DNA from: Tomocerus qinae
Taxonomy: Eukaryota > Arthropoda > Collembola > Entomobryomorpha > Tomoceridae
Assembly (NCBI GenBank): GCA_020055645.1
Contig: CM034547.1
Span: 12,308,513 to 12,372,512, forward strand
Direction of reading: 5' to 3'
Length of the DNA stretch: 64,000 nucleotides
The position numbers and the translations under genes were made by a program. Shown piece by piece: positions 39,431 to 50,822 of the stretch (positions are counted from its first letter, which is position 1; every line of letters starts with the position of its first letter). The notes beneath the pieces are model-generated. The model did not search any database. It saw only the letters and a list, made by a program, of their open reading frames with translations, and was not told where the DNA came from.

Positions 39431-40338
39431 TGTAACTGTAGGAGATACCATAACTATTTATGACCAATCTTTAAAATTGCAAATGCATGATGAATTATGA
39501 CTATATATATTACCTTGCTTGTCACATAAACTCTTATCTGACAAAACATTTTTTATACTTTAAAAGTTGATAAGTAGTTCATGGTCGACCGAACGTCAAT
39601 CCTATTACGCAATGTCGCGAATGAGGTTGCAAATTATGCGCAGAAATCAAAATTTGATTTGTTATTTAAAGTAACTTAGCTATAAGTTCATTCTTCATTA
39701 AATTACATACTTTTACACGTGTATGTACGCCCTTATGCATTGCATGACCTTTCGAATTGTTTAAGAATGTACATAATGCAGGATCATTGTAGGATATTCA
39801 TCTGTGCGTAGATACTTCACTCTGCCACATAAAATCAATTACTTTAACTAGCCTCTAGTGCACTAGCAGCTTGCAGCATGGAACACAAAACATGTTATAA
39901 GTAAAAAATGCACAAAAAGGTGAATGTTCGCATTATTGGTTTGTTGCAGCGTAATTGGCCACGTTTTTTATGGGTTTCTGCACCAAACCGGTTATTTTCA
40001 TATGATTATATTTCACGAATCCCTATTGCCTAATTAAAAATTGTTGTACCATTTTAGGTGAGCCAATATGGATTTTGGATGGATACAGCAGCATTGCAGC
40101 GTTTTCATAACATGCTTGTTTGTATATTTGCATTCTACTCTACACTGTATCTGTACTCTGTACACAGTACACTAATGTCCACTAACATTACTTCAGGTTC
40201 ATTTTTAACTGAAACTAATGCTAATTGTGTATTAATTATATTCGTGAACACGAACACTTGGAATTTGTAGTATATGTACATTTTGTACATACCAATGGTT
40301 ATAATTTATGGTTTTTATGAGTGATGCATTTGATATCT
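39431..40338. other. Gene-free spacer
   Basis: AT-rich sequence between the hAT MITE and the minisatellite. The open frame at 40058-40270 has no motif support; nothing else was recognised. Confidence 0.5.
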
Positions 40339-40727
40339 GAATCTCAAGATTGGTTTTATGAATCTCAAGATTAGTTTTATGAATCTCAAGATTGGTTTTA
40401 TGAATCTCAAGATTGGTTTTATGAATCTCAAGATTGGTTTTATGAATCTCAAGATTGGTTTTATGAATCTCAAGATTAGTTTTATGAATCTCAAGATTGG
40501 TTTTATGAATCTCAAGATTGGTTTTATGAATCTCAAGATTGGTTTTATGAATCTCAAGATTGGTTTTATGAATCTCAAGATTGGTTTTATGAATCTAAAG
40601 ATTGGTTTTATGAATTTCAAGATTGGTTTTATGAATCTCAAGATTGGTTTTATGAATCTCAAGAATGGTTTTATGAATCTCAAGATTGGTTTTATGAATC
40701 TCAAGAATGGTTTTATGAATCTCAAGA
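40339..40727. repeat. 21-bp minisatellite, about 18.5 copies
   Basis: Near-perfect tandem copies of a 21-bp unit (TTTTATGAATCTCAAGATTGG read from one phase) with only a few point differences. Because 21 is a multiple of three and the unit lacks stops in some frames, the array produces long artificial open frames on both strands (MNLKIGF and RFIKPIL heptads). It directly abuts the GC-rich MITE end at 40728. Confidence 0.95.
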
Positions 40728-40873
40728 TGGGGGAGGGGAGGGGGCCAGCGGGCCCGCCCTCTCCCCGAAATTGAAGAAAAGAAAGGAATTATTACCTTAA
40801 AACCCAAAAATTTTTCATTTTCACTTATAATTCGTCGGGCCCCCTCCGAAATTTTCTTCTGGCTGCGGCCCTG
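40728..40873. mobile_element. MITE right part abutting the minisatellite
   Basis: GC-rich stretch ending CTGGCTGCGGCCCTG, the complement of CAGGGCCGCAGCCAG, which fits the local terminal pattern. G/C runs at 40729-40765 and 40837-40852 mirror each other as in a short palindromic element. The expected left terminus is absent; the 21-bp array begins where it should lie. Confidence 0.45.
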
Positions 40874-43375
40874 CGTACTTGCACATCTTTAGAAAAGATT
40901 AGATTATGATAAGTTAGGTTAGTATACGGTGGGGCGGGTGGCTTCCCCCACCCTAGGATCTGCCTTTTAGTCTGGCTAGAGTTAAAACGGTTGCTTTGAT
41001 CGGTTGTCGGTACAGTGCAGGGCAGGGGTATTGATACACTAATTATTTACCTTTGTCCATGGTCATGGTATTATCCTGGCACTTCCAACCGCCCCAAATA
41101 TTGCCAGCTGCATGTATATTATTTAGCAATAGAAGCTGTCTGTTCTGTTTACTGTATATAAAAGTAAGGCTATTATTTTAAGAACAAAAATTTTTGTAGT
41201 ATCTAAATTATTTATTTAAGCCTCAATAAATGGATTCACAACAATAGCAATTGTTCGACTTTACGAAATACAATAAATAATTTATTATGTATGGCATGTT
41301 TCGTTTATATGCTAATGCAGAGTGTATATAGCTATTAGTAAATCAGTTGCCAGGTGCTTATGTAATTATTGACGTCATCGTACTCGAATCTACAGATTTA
41401 GGGGTCAGTGTAGATGGTCCAGACAATATAATATGCAGATACCCCACCATCCTAAGATGCCACACCATAAAAACCTAACCAAATAAGACCAAATTAAAGG
41501 TAATCTTACCTAACCAATGTCAATGGGTGTGGTCTTTATTTTCTTTCCATGTGTCCCATTCTTATGATTACATTACATCAATTATTATTATTACTATGCA
41601 TAAATTTATTTCCTCCTATGTTCCCTATTTCGCATAGTATGTCAGTATGTGTGTCGCTGTCTACCTATCTATGCCATGGACAATGCGGCTTTTTGTTGCA
41701 ATGCACATGCGCGTAACACATGCGAGATTAAATCACGTGACTCTAGACCTCTGATGACTAACATCGGTATACTTAGAAATGTTACATAATTTGTTAGCTT
41801 TCGAGCGATTTATTATTACACGACCTTGTACGACGAATCGAACTGGAGTTACATCGATTTTCAGCTATTTTTAAGTTTTTTACCAACTTCCCCTATCAGG
41901 GGAAGGTTGTAATCGATCTAGTAGTAGTATAGTACGTAGACCCTAATAATCGGATGCAGCCAAGGCCTGGCGTAGCCTCTTTGTCATACCTTTTTAGTTT
42001 CTCTTATTACTCCTATTAGTACCATACATTCTCCCCTGAATCCCATACAATCTCATACAACTTTCTATAACACACCATACAAAGCGCCACAATTCACAAA
42101 AATATCTTGCCATACAAAAGTCTCATGTGTGCCATACAAATTCCTTTTTCCCAACATTAACAATTAATGTGGCCATGTCGTGTTATACTGAGTCTGGATT
42201 TACCATCCACCCACTTCAAGCAAGGAATTTTTCTATATACACATTCTACCAAAGTAACACTAATTAATGTCTTGTTTTGAAAAAATAGGACTCGTAAAAA
42301 TGATGATACAATGGGTATCGTGATATTACTACTAGTTCAGGGCCGCTATTTTACTTGTAGTAATTAAAAATACCCCTTATGTATGTACAGTGCTCGTTTG
42401 CAAAAAATATGTGGTTATTGTTTTCAATGAAAAGCAATTCTTTTTTGAAGGATGACTAGTACTAGTTTGACTGCTAAATATTCACAGTAAATAAATATAT
42501 AATAATAATATGTAGTGTAATAGCTGATAGCATGTAATAATAATATTGTAATATTTTTGCAAATTAGTCGACAGAGCTAATGGGAATGAAAAGTGAGAAT
42601 TTTTGTCTCAATGTAGAAGAGTTAGCAATTTCTTTGCTTGTATTTGAGTAGAAGTTCTCAGGTTATCGAGAAGAAGTATCGACGAATCTCATTAATTTCT
42701 CATGGTAACTCTTGCATTCAAACAACAATTTCAATCGTGGGTGAAAAATGTCTTTGAAATAGAGCCAAATGCTGTGTAGCATATAAGTATGAGATTTTTG
42801 CAGAATGCAATTGCATCAATGATATAAGATATTTTTGTATTGCATACTGTCTATAGCTGGATCAAGGTTTCTTCATCAGATAAAGCTTATTATCAAGGTC
42901 CACTAGTTACTACAACTTTTATGTACATTAACATTACGCATGCAGCTACTTACTGTAAAGTACCAAAACAAAATTAACATTTAATGACTCTCCTTTGCAG
43001 TTGTAAAACGCATGGAAGCCTTTGAATCTTCGCACTTTTGACAGCAGACAACTTCCTGTTCTATTCGGAGTCGAATACGTAGCTTTTGATACATTTTTCA
43101 GAATTCAAGGATCCACATAATATAGAAAACCTTTTCGGCAGGACAGTATCTATACAGGATAAGTTATAATAGCATGCAATTACAAACAAGATATCAGCAA
43201 AAGTCTAAGGTCATGGGAAGCTTTATTCTGGAATCCATTAATAACTATTACTTTAGGTAGTCTGAAACTCTCTTCTATATTAAATTTATCATGAATGATG
43301 TAAACCAGGGATAATTAATAATTTACACTATATACTTGTTTCATTTTGTTACTATATTGTTTCCACGAAGGGAAT
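40874..43375. other. Gene-poor region with small palindromes and a motif cluster
   Basis: No coding frame is supported. Items seen: a ~75-bp block at 41625-41705 that recurs inverted at 60515-60590; a palindrome at 41883-41909 (CAACTTCCCC/GGGGAAGGTTG); and a cluster of CCATACAA motifs at 42043, 42075, 42110 and 42132 with near-matches at 42022 and 42053. Confidence 0.5.
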
Positions 43376-43408
43376 TATAAAAACAGAAGTTCGCTTATCA
43401 CTATCAGA
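43376..43408 (+). promoter_or_regulatory. TATA/initiator core promoter of the unrecognised gene
   Basis: TATAAAA at 43376-43382 and an initiator TATCAGA whose A is at 43406, 30 bp downstream: the canonical spacing. The first ATG after this start (43507) opens an 86-codon frame, which supports function. Confidence 0.55.
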
Positions 43409-43506
43409 ATACGGGGAAATACCAATTCTAAGACTTTCCTTGAGATTCTGTATTGCTCGTGAGGATATCCACAGAGTCTGTGGTTACAATTCCCAAGAGG
43501 CGAGCA

Positions 43507-43765
43507 ATGAACAAGATAGAACGACAAGTCCATTTAAAACTGAAGTATCCCAAAAACCTAGTACACTGTATGGACACGAAATCCTACGCCATATCTGCTA
43601 GACAAACAGTTCTACGGGCTGTAGATGATACATGGGCGGATGATCCTAAAGATCCTTTTATGAATGTTAGCAGAACTTATGTACAGTTAATGACGGATTC
43701 TGAGATTCACAGTTGTAACACTGAAACGATCATTAACAGAGTCGTAAATTCTCTTCCTTCTTGTG
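43507..43765 (+). CDS. Unrecognised protein, first coding exon
   Basis: I do not recognise this protein. The first ATG after the putative start site opens 86 codons (MNKIERQVHLKLKYPKNLVH, then C, ...TWADDPKDPFMNVSRTYVQL...NRVVNSLPSC) ending at a consensus donor TGTG/gtaagt. Composition is balanced and charged, unlike chance frames nearby. The exon ends in phase 1, but the next strong coding exon (44018) has a usable acceptor (ctgcaag) only directly before its ATG. Joining there would run exon 1 into a stop 62 nt later (44079). Options are a missing small exon, an acceptor at 43883 giving a separate ~125-aa protein ending near 44005, overlapping reading frames on one mRNA, or a sequence error. 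Confidence 0.5.
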
Positions 43766-44017
43766 GTAAGTACTGAGATAATACTAATGCTAAGTTTTCA
43801 TGACTGATTTACTACAACGTCAAAGAGTTTGTAATAAAACATTGCATGTATCACATGTAATAAGTGCATTAGTTACACTAAAGATTTTGAAGATGCACGA
43901 GGATATTGTGCAATATTTACCAAATTTCATATGCAACAATGCAACTGTACTTTTTTACATCTACTAATACCGTTGCAACTTTTACGGCTGCCACCACCGT
44001 AAAGTGTTGGCTGCAAG

Positions 44018-45122
44018 ATGGCAAAATCTTTAAGGCGAATATTTTTACAAATTGTAGATTGGTGGACAAGAAAAGATAAAGAAGAAGTGGCCGGGAAAAG
44101 TAGCAGTTCAACAAGTGAAAATAAAATACTACAGTCTCCAATTGATGAGTCTATAAATTTTATTTACCGACGCAGTCAAGATTCCGAAGACAGTGAAACA
44201 GATTCTGAAGATATCAGTAGTCAGCAAAAATTTAGAGCTTGCTATGAAAATTGTCTTAGAAGGAAAGGAGTTCCTATCAAAAAGTTTGATATTAGTCAGG
44301 ATACTAACGAAGAAAACAATTTTTATCCTGATGAAAAATTCTTAACTTCTGTCGACTTAGTAGATCATCCAGAATGTCATAGGTACTGGGTCTTCTACCA
44401 TTTACGTAATGAATGTCCTGAGTATACCCCTGAAGAGGATGAACAAAGGGAGTAAGTTTCAAAATTCAAATTATTATGATTGGTGCTTTTTCTGACATAG
44501 TTATCAATTTTATGACTTTTCTTGGAAGATGGGAAGAATTTACAGCATCCAATGAAATAACGATTCAACATAGTCTACACTGTCGGGATTCGTCAGCCAA
44601 TAGAATTCTATATCAGTCACTTTCAGATTCCAGCAACTCTTTAGACGAGAGTGTGCCAGAGATAAACTCTTCCGATGAATATTCTAGTGACGAAGATTTA
44701 TTCTCAGATGTAACTGATCTTGACGTGGTGGAAACAAAAAAGTATTGCCACAATACAATACATTTGTAACATATAACATTAAGCGTATCCATAATGTGAA
44801 ATAATTATATTGGATTATTAGGGAGGAAGACAAACATTTGAACAGTCAATTTCTATCGTGTTCAATTTGCCAAGATCTTATAAACAGTATAAGGATAACG
44901 TTTCTAACTCATTGTGACGCATGTCTTTATCTCAAAATATCTTGTAGCCAAAATATTAGCTGCCAAAAATGTTTAAGGCAGATTATGGAAATACAAAACA
45001 TTCAAAAACAACATTGCTTTCAATGGCATTCACCATCCATAGTAAATAGTTGTGGTTCGGGTGGTAGGCGGAAACCGAATTATAGCGGTTACGTTACTAA
45101 AATAGAAAATTCAACGACATAA
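44018..45122 (+). CDS. Unrecognised acidic protein with Cys-rich C terminus
   Basis: Three exons, 44018-44451, 44529-44741 and 44822-45122, join in frame at good sites (GA/gtaagt, ggaag/A, AAAAAA/gtattg, attag/G) to give about 315 aa. The protein begins MAKSLRRIFLQIVDWWTRKD, has a Ser/Glu/Asp-rich segment (DSEDSETDSEDISS), a middle block with FRACYENCLRRKGVPIKKFD and HPECHRYWVFYHLRNECPEY, a second acidic Ser block (NSSDEYSSDEDLFSD), and a C-terminal cluster C-x2-C-x13-H-C-x2-C-x6-C-x5-C-x2-C that could bind zinc. No family recognised; an orphan nuclear or regulatory factor is a guess. An in-frame TAA lies just upstream of the ATG, so exon 1 (43507-43765) cannot simply extend it. ATTAAA follows at 45205. 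Confidence 0.65.
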
Positions 45123-45210
45123 CGGCAAATTATGTGATGATTTTATATTTAGGAACTCTTAATTGAGTAATTTAGAAATATAAATGTGTATCATTTTAAG
45201 AAACATTAAA

Positions 45211-48200
45211 TATACCGACACAGATTATATCATTTTTGTATTCGTTTCAAATGTAGTACTTAGTAGTTATTTCGTAAATATTATTATTATACATACGAGA
45301 GTTCTATAAAATGTTAGTAAAAATTAGATTTTTTAAACCCATTTAGTGCTTCTGCTTCATAATTTAAAATGTTTTCTGTGCAATTTTCTATGCTTTTAAT
45401 ATAACAATATATGCCTTTACCAAGTGCATATAATATTACTTTTCATACACAAAAACTCCCCACCTGAACTTGGGAAATGAAAGTCTTAAAAATTATGTCT
45501 ACCAACCCGACCAACACAAAAGGTGTGTATTTCTTGAATATTGTAAACTATAAACTTGCTGGTATTTCTGTCAACATAAGTTTGGCTAAACTATTGCAGC
45601 AGCGTACCAGCAGCGTAGCGGGACGATTAGTTCATATTAAGCAAATGTAGTTGAAATTCTGCTTTGAATTGAGCTGCTATTGCGTGGTTTAAGCCATCGA
45701 AATTGAAGCATTTAACATCGTGGCTATGTTTCACAACTAATCGTGGCTAATTTATAAAAATATTATGAATATGAAAATAAGAGTTGCACATTGTACAATA
45801 TGTTCTAGGTCCTTTGATTAAGACCCATAAACTAAGCAATAACTCCAGAAAGTTTCGAAATGTAATTAATTTCGACATAAAATGCCAGTACCGGTTTAAG
45901 CTTTTGTGGGGCCCTAGTTAAACATTGTGAGACATATTTCGCTCTCATAGCCGTCGGCCGTAATTAAGAAATGCTTCTGATAAAAATTATAAATCTATAC
46001 TATTTCTTAAATTTTAATTTTGCCTTTATGACTGGAGATCATCGCGGACAGTAAGATGGTCATGGATGTCCAGTACGTAAAGAAAAAAGTGTAAATAATT
46101 TATCACAATATTTCATTGTAGCGGAAGAATGCAGAGTTCTCTAGAATTCTTTTCCAAGATTTTCCGATACATTTTTTATTATTGTTTCAGTTTGAAAGTC
46201 ACACGAGTCCGGAAACGAATTTTCAAATGTGAACGTTTTTCTACCTACAAGCATGAAGTAACATGCATAATAATACATACTAATTAAATAGGTCTGTATA
46301 TAGTATAATTATTCCATCATCTATGGCTATATAATTATTGCCACTTAGATCAAGAATTATTACCAAAGTATTATACTTCAGACCGTGGGTATCTAATAAG
46401 GTCTATTTGCCATGAACAAATTATTCACACAATAATAGGAGTATGAGACATATACAAATAAATCCCTAAGAATTTTTCGCCCTTGAATTGAAAAGAGTAT
46501 AAAATTTAAAAAAACAATTCTTTAAAGAACTTGTTTATTAATGTAGGCTAATTTGCTTATAATTAACATGAAAAGCATTTCATAAGTATTATAAGATAAT
46601 AAAATGCTTGCTAACATAACTGGCCTTTCCCAACAACTACCACATGCCGACTCGTTAATATTTAGTGGTAGAAAGACTCATAGCAAATATTGGTACTAAT
46701 ATCCCAAAATTCCTGTAGGGCAAAGTATTTGCATTTAATATTTTATATGAAAGTGAAGGATTTACGCCGATATATCAAATTATGTCTATTGATTATCAAA
46801 CAGTTCGTAGGACATATTTAAACCATATTATCAAACTATTTTAGGAATAACACGAAAAAAAGAAATATGTTTATTTTTTATCAAACATGCATTAAAAGCC
46901 ATCCTGAAGTGAATTAATTACAAGAGTTAACCAAACAGGTTGTTTGATACTGAACCTCGCCCACATCGCACTTATTTCCAAAACTGAAGGAATTTATTTT
47001 GAATTGTTTATGCAAAGCATTTCTAGGTAATCCCCATCACCTTGATTTCTCCATTTCTAGGTATATCTATGTAGTATAAAATATGCGTCACCCAAAATCA
47101 TCATTCAGTGACAACGACAACAACAGATTCGGATTCTCAGAATTGTGGCGTAGATATTGCGTAGTATCTATTATTCAAGTGTTATCGTCCACATAGTAGG
47201 TTCCTGCTGATTGTGATATGACTATGACTGTGATTTCGCAAACAAACATTTTATCTGTCTTACTCGTTACGTCTTACTTGTTTGTCATTCATACTATTGT
47301 CCATATGCAATGCAGTCCTAGCATTCCTATAGTATTCTATTTCAAACTTCAAAGGTCAATAGTTCCATCTTTGTAAATTGATTCCTACCATTTCTTCAGA
47401 AGCATATTATTGAACCTTGATCTATTCAACCATTCACAGCGGTCTCAGCCAATTCAAAGAATGCCAGTAGACCTAGCTATCGCATCTGTCTCACTCACAT
47501 CCGCTCATTATGTTACAATTTACAAGCTAATCACAAAAAACTGTCATTAAAATATTCAAATCTTCCCTAATCAAACTAACCATAAATGGATATAATGTGT
47601 GATTTCCACCAATTGGAGTTTGCTACTTAGATAAAAAATAATCTTATCAAAAAGTGTTTGGAATTTTTTATTTCGACATGTTTGTAGGTGACCTGATTAC
47701 ATTGTATTTGAGTTGTATACACTACTGGGGTTTTTTGGGGCCATGCCATAATGAACAATTATCTAGTATACAACGAAAATTATTATAGCCCTCCAATCCA
47801 ATGCAATCGAATGTATCCATTTGACGGTTAGTCGAGGCTATTCAATCCCAATTTTGTCCTATTTTTTATCTAACCGACGGCTCAAAACCCTTGCCTATAG
47901 TAGTACCAGCAGCAGGGGGAATGTGACACTATTGTATCCTTAGAAAAACAATACTATTTACATTATTGCAACTTATCGATTTTATTGGCCGTTGTGTGTA
48001 TTTACTTTGCTATTTAATAATAACTAGACATATTTATTGATTCAATTTACATTCGTGTCTTAATTAATGTCTTTCAATTAAAAGGTAAACAATGCCTAGC
48101 TGAAACTGAATGAGAAAAATAAAGGTCAAGCCGAGACGCCGTAGTAAGACCAGAGAATACTTATTCGTTGTAGTAAGACGAATGCTTAGGGTGAAAATCC

Positions 48201-50583
48201 CCCACCATCTTTCAAATTTAGATTTAATTTAATAAAAAATGTACACTAATCCGATATTGGGGTGCCCCCGCCCTAGAAAGTGGACTTTTAGTATTTCTGC
48301 AGACAGCTGTTCCTAAACTGTGGCCATGATTTTCATTTCATTACATATTGTGTATTAACTATTACCCTTAAAGTTTCTATTGCCGAATTATTCTGCAGTT
48401 TTAATATCACTTTCGCTTGCTTTCACTCATCACAAAAGACAACTATCAAAGAAAACTTTTGGTATCAAAAGTACGATGTCTCTACTTCCGTTCCTTTGTG
48501 AGTCCAACAGTCCAACTCCCATCATTCAGTTTCTAACAGGTAAATGTAGCACATAGCCCCAAAAATATTTGTAAGGAATAATCACTATCACCATGAATGA
48601 ATTTACATTTTAGTAAATAAATTATCTCAATTTCGGACGACTATATTATAGGATAGTTGTAGTCTAGTGGTAGCAGGAGGGGCCAACATTATAATATGGG
48701 TATCATTCGCCGTCTGCCGTCTAGTCTCATCATAATCAGAAGAGCAAACTGATTTTCTGTCCGTGTCAATCATTTATTTATTGCTGTATACTTACCATGG
48801 ATCCAATTTTTTAACAACCCGTTGTAACCCAAGGCCAACCGTTGCAACTGTTGGGTAGCGATTTTACATTGTAAGTGCTAAAAAAGGGTGTCAAGTTTTA
48901 CCTCCCCAACATTTTTGTTCGATCCGCTACTTTACAAATAATTCAAGTTAACAAGGTATGGAATAATTCGAATAATCCATTTGACTTGGAAAAAGTTTGT
49001 TTTTCTGTAATAGTGTTCTAAATAATGCTTATTATTATAATATTGTCAAATATCGTATCACATAAATAATCAGGTGGGTAGATAAATATTTTTTCAATGG
49101 TCTAGATTCATAAAAAGTTATTTGTATCATCTGCTGATTGTGGACTTCTGTACCGTATTCCGCTCACAAGCATTATTATCAATTTTGTACTCTACTTTTT
49201 ATTCACCGAAACATTGTGTTTATTTATTAATGTAAGTATTTAATTTACCGTCCGATAACAGAGTCATGTTCGGAACGTTAACTAGAGACACGTAGCTCTA
49301 GATAAAGAAATTGTAGAAATACTGTAAATAGTCATTGATTCTTTGCTACTTATTATGTCTGCACGATTCGTGATTTAGCTCCAATTCGTTTGCACAAGAT
49401 AACATAGTAACATGTACAGTATGCTGATAAATAAGGACTTATCCCTATTTAATTTTCCTTTAACACCTTGAGAAAGTATCGTTTACATCATATGATTCCT
49501 TGAGGGAAGCAGTTAATTTTATTGCACTTGTAAATATTTAAGAAATGAAACGTGCTAGTACGAGAATATAATATTTTTATATTAATTAGCGTATAAGTAC
49601 AAAATGGGCACTTGTAATTTTCACCGATGAAAGCCATATGACTTTCACCGTGTCAATACGTAACAGTTTATATGAAATTTAGGCCTTAGAAATTAAATCT
49701 CATTTATATGGTTGAATTCATTAAACAACTTCACATCACGCTCACTGCGTAGAGTTGGTCAGATTGATCGCAATTCCTACATCAACGTTGATCAATTTTC
49801 CAACTATTTTGAGGATCATTAATTTAAACTTTAATTAAAATTGTTCCTCAAATTGATGTAATTAGGCTCAATGGTTCTCTATATTTATTTGAGAGAGGAG
49901 AGGGCGGACAAGGGAGACAGTAAGTGATCTCCCGCATCTGCTCTTTGCTTGATATTATGTTGCTTCAATTTTCCTTTCGTTGTGTAGTGTGCCTGGATTT
50001 CCTTAAATCTATGGACTATGGGCATAACAGGATACCGCATACCCCAACTATCAGCGCACACGAATGAGACGATGAAAGTAAAGCCATAAAGTTACATATC
50101 CTTACATTCAATATACCTATAGCTATAAGCACGGGAATAAGCTAATACTTTAATACGCTGCTGTGAGCATAAATGGTAGCAGCATGGTAGCAGCAGAGCT
50201 GCGTCTCATCATCCCCAGTTCTGCTTTCATTCATAGGTTAAAGGTTAGTATATGGAAAAGTGAAAGCATGTTAATAATGCTATTATGATGTCTTACTGTA
50301 TATTATTAGCATCAGCATTTATTCTATTTTGGTAAGCATAATAGTATTTTAAATGTAGGTATTGAATTAGATATATTTTATTCGCGGATACGTATTTCAT
50401 AGTTCGTTTCATTTTCCAACGTATTAACTTCTCATGCTTTCACTTTTCCAGGGCCGTTCGTTCAAATAGTCAATTCAGATAGTGATAGGACACTATACAC
50501 TGCAACCTGAACGTTAATAATAACGTCAATATAGCCTGGAAGTACATTCTTAATATTCATTATAAATAAGCCTGCTGCTTTCA
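45211..50583. other. Gene-poor region
   Basis: No protein-coding evidence. A possible inverted pair at 45615-45632 and 45735-45750 (AACTAATCG core) may mark a small decayed element. One core-promoter-like site is listed separately. The rest is AT-rich with nothing recognised. Confidence 0.45.
47075..47109 (+). promoter_or_regulatory. Core-promoter-like TATA plus TCAGT
   Basis: TATAAAAT at 47075 and TCAGT at 47105-47109, with 32 bp from the first T to the initiator A: the spacing and initiator typical of arthropod promoters. The following ~80 bp are CA-rich, 5'UTR-like, but no coding exon was found downstream in reach. Confidence 0.4.
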
Positions 50584-50822
50584 CTATTTTGTTGAGCCCT
50601 CTGAAAGTACTAGGAGCTGTACGAAAGCCATTTTCAATTTAAAATTAGAAATAAGAAAACAAACACTACCTACTCATGGGAAATTCCCTATTTATTTTTT
50701 TAAACTGCCCTTCATGCGTTCCATAAACGTCTTCTGTACTTCCAGAGTATAATTGCCTCAAAACTGTAAGTTGAGCATGCGGCCTGTTCTCGCCGCAGAA
50801 AGTGCGAAGCCACCCTTAAAGC
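50584..50822 (+). repeat. Interspersed repeat family, copy B
   Basis: Matches the reverse complement of 55065-55330 in order: GAAAGTACTAGG, TTTAAAATTAGAAATA, CCAGAGTATAA, TGTAAGTTGA, CCTGTTCTCGCCGCAG and AAGCCACCCTTAA. The middle is shorter than in copy C. Confidence 0.65.

Noticed and set aside
40315-40807. Open frames of 136, 138 and 70 codons on both strands made of heptads (MNLKIGF, RFIKPIL, LEIHKTN)
   Set aside because: Products of the 21-bp minisatellite, whose period is a multiple of three; no promoter, splice or non-repeat coding context.
45615-45750. Possible small MITE with AACTAATCG inverted ends
   Set aside because: Inverted match is only about 15 bp with a gap and no target duplication.
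48655-48730. tRNA-like stretch with a box-A-like TAGTCTAGTGG
   Set aside because: No box B (GGTTCGANTCC) at the right distance and no cloverleaf could be drawn.
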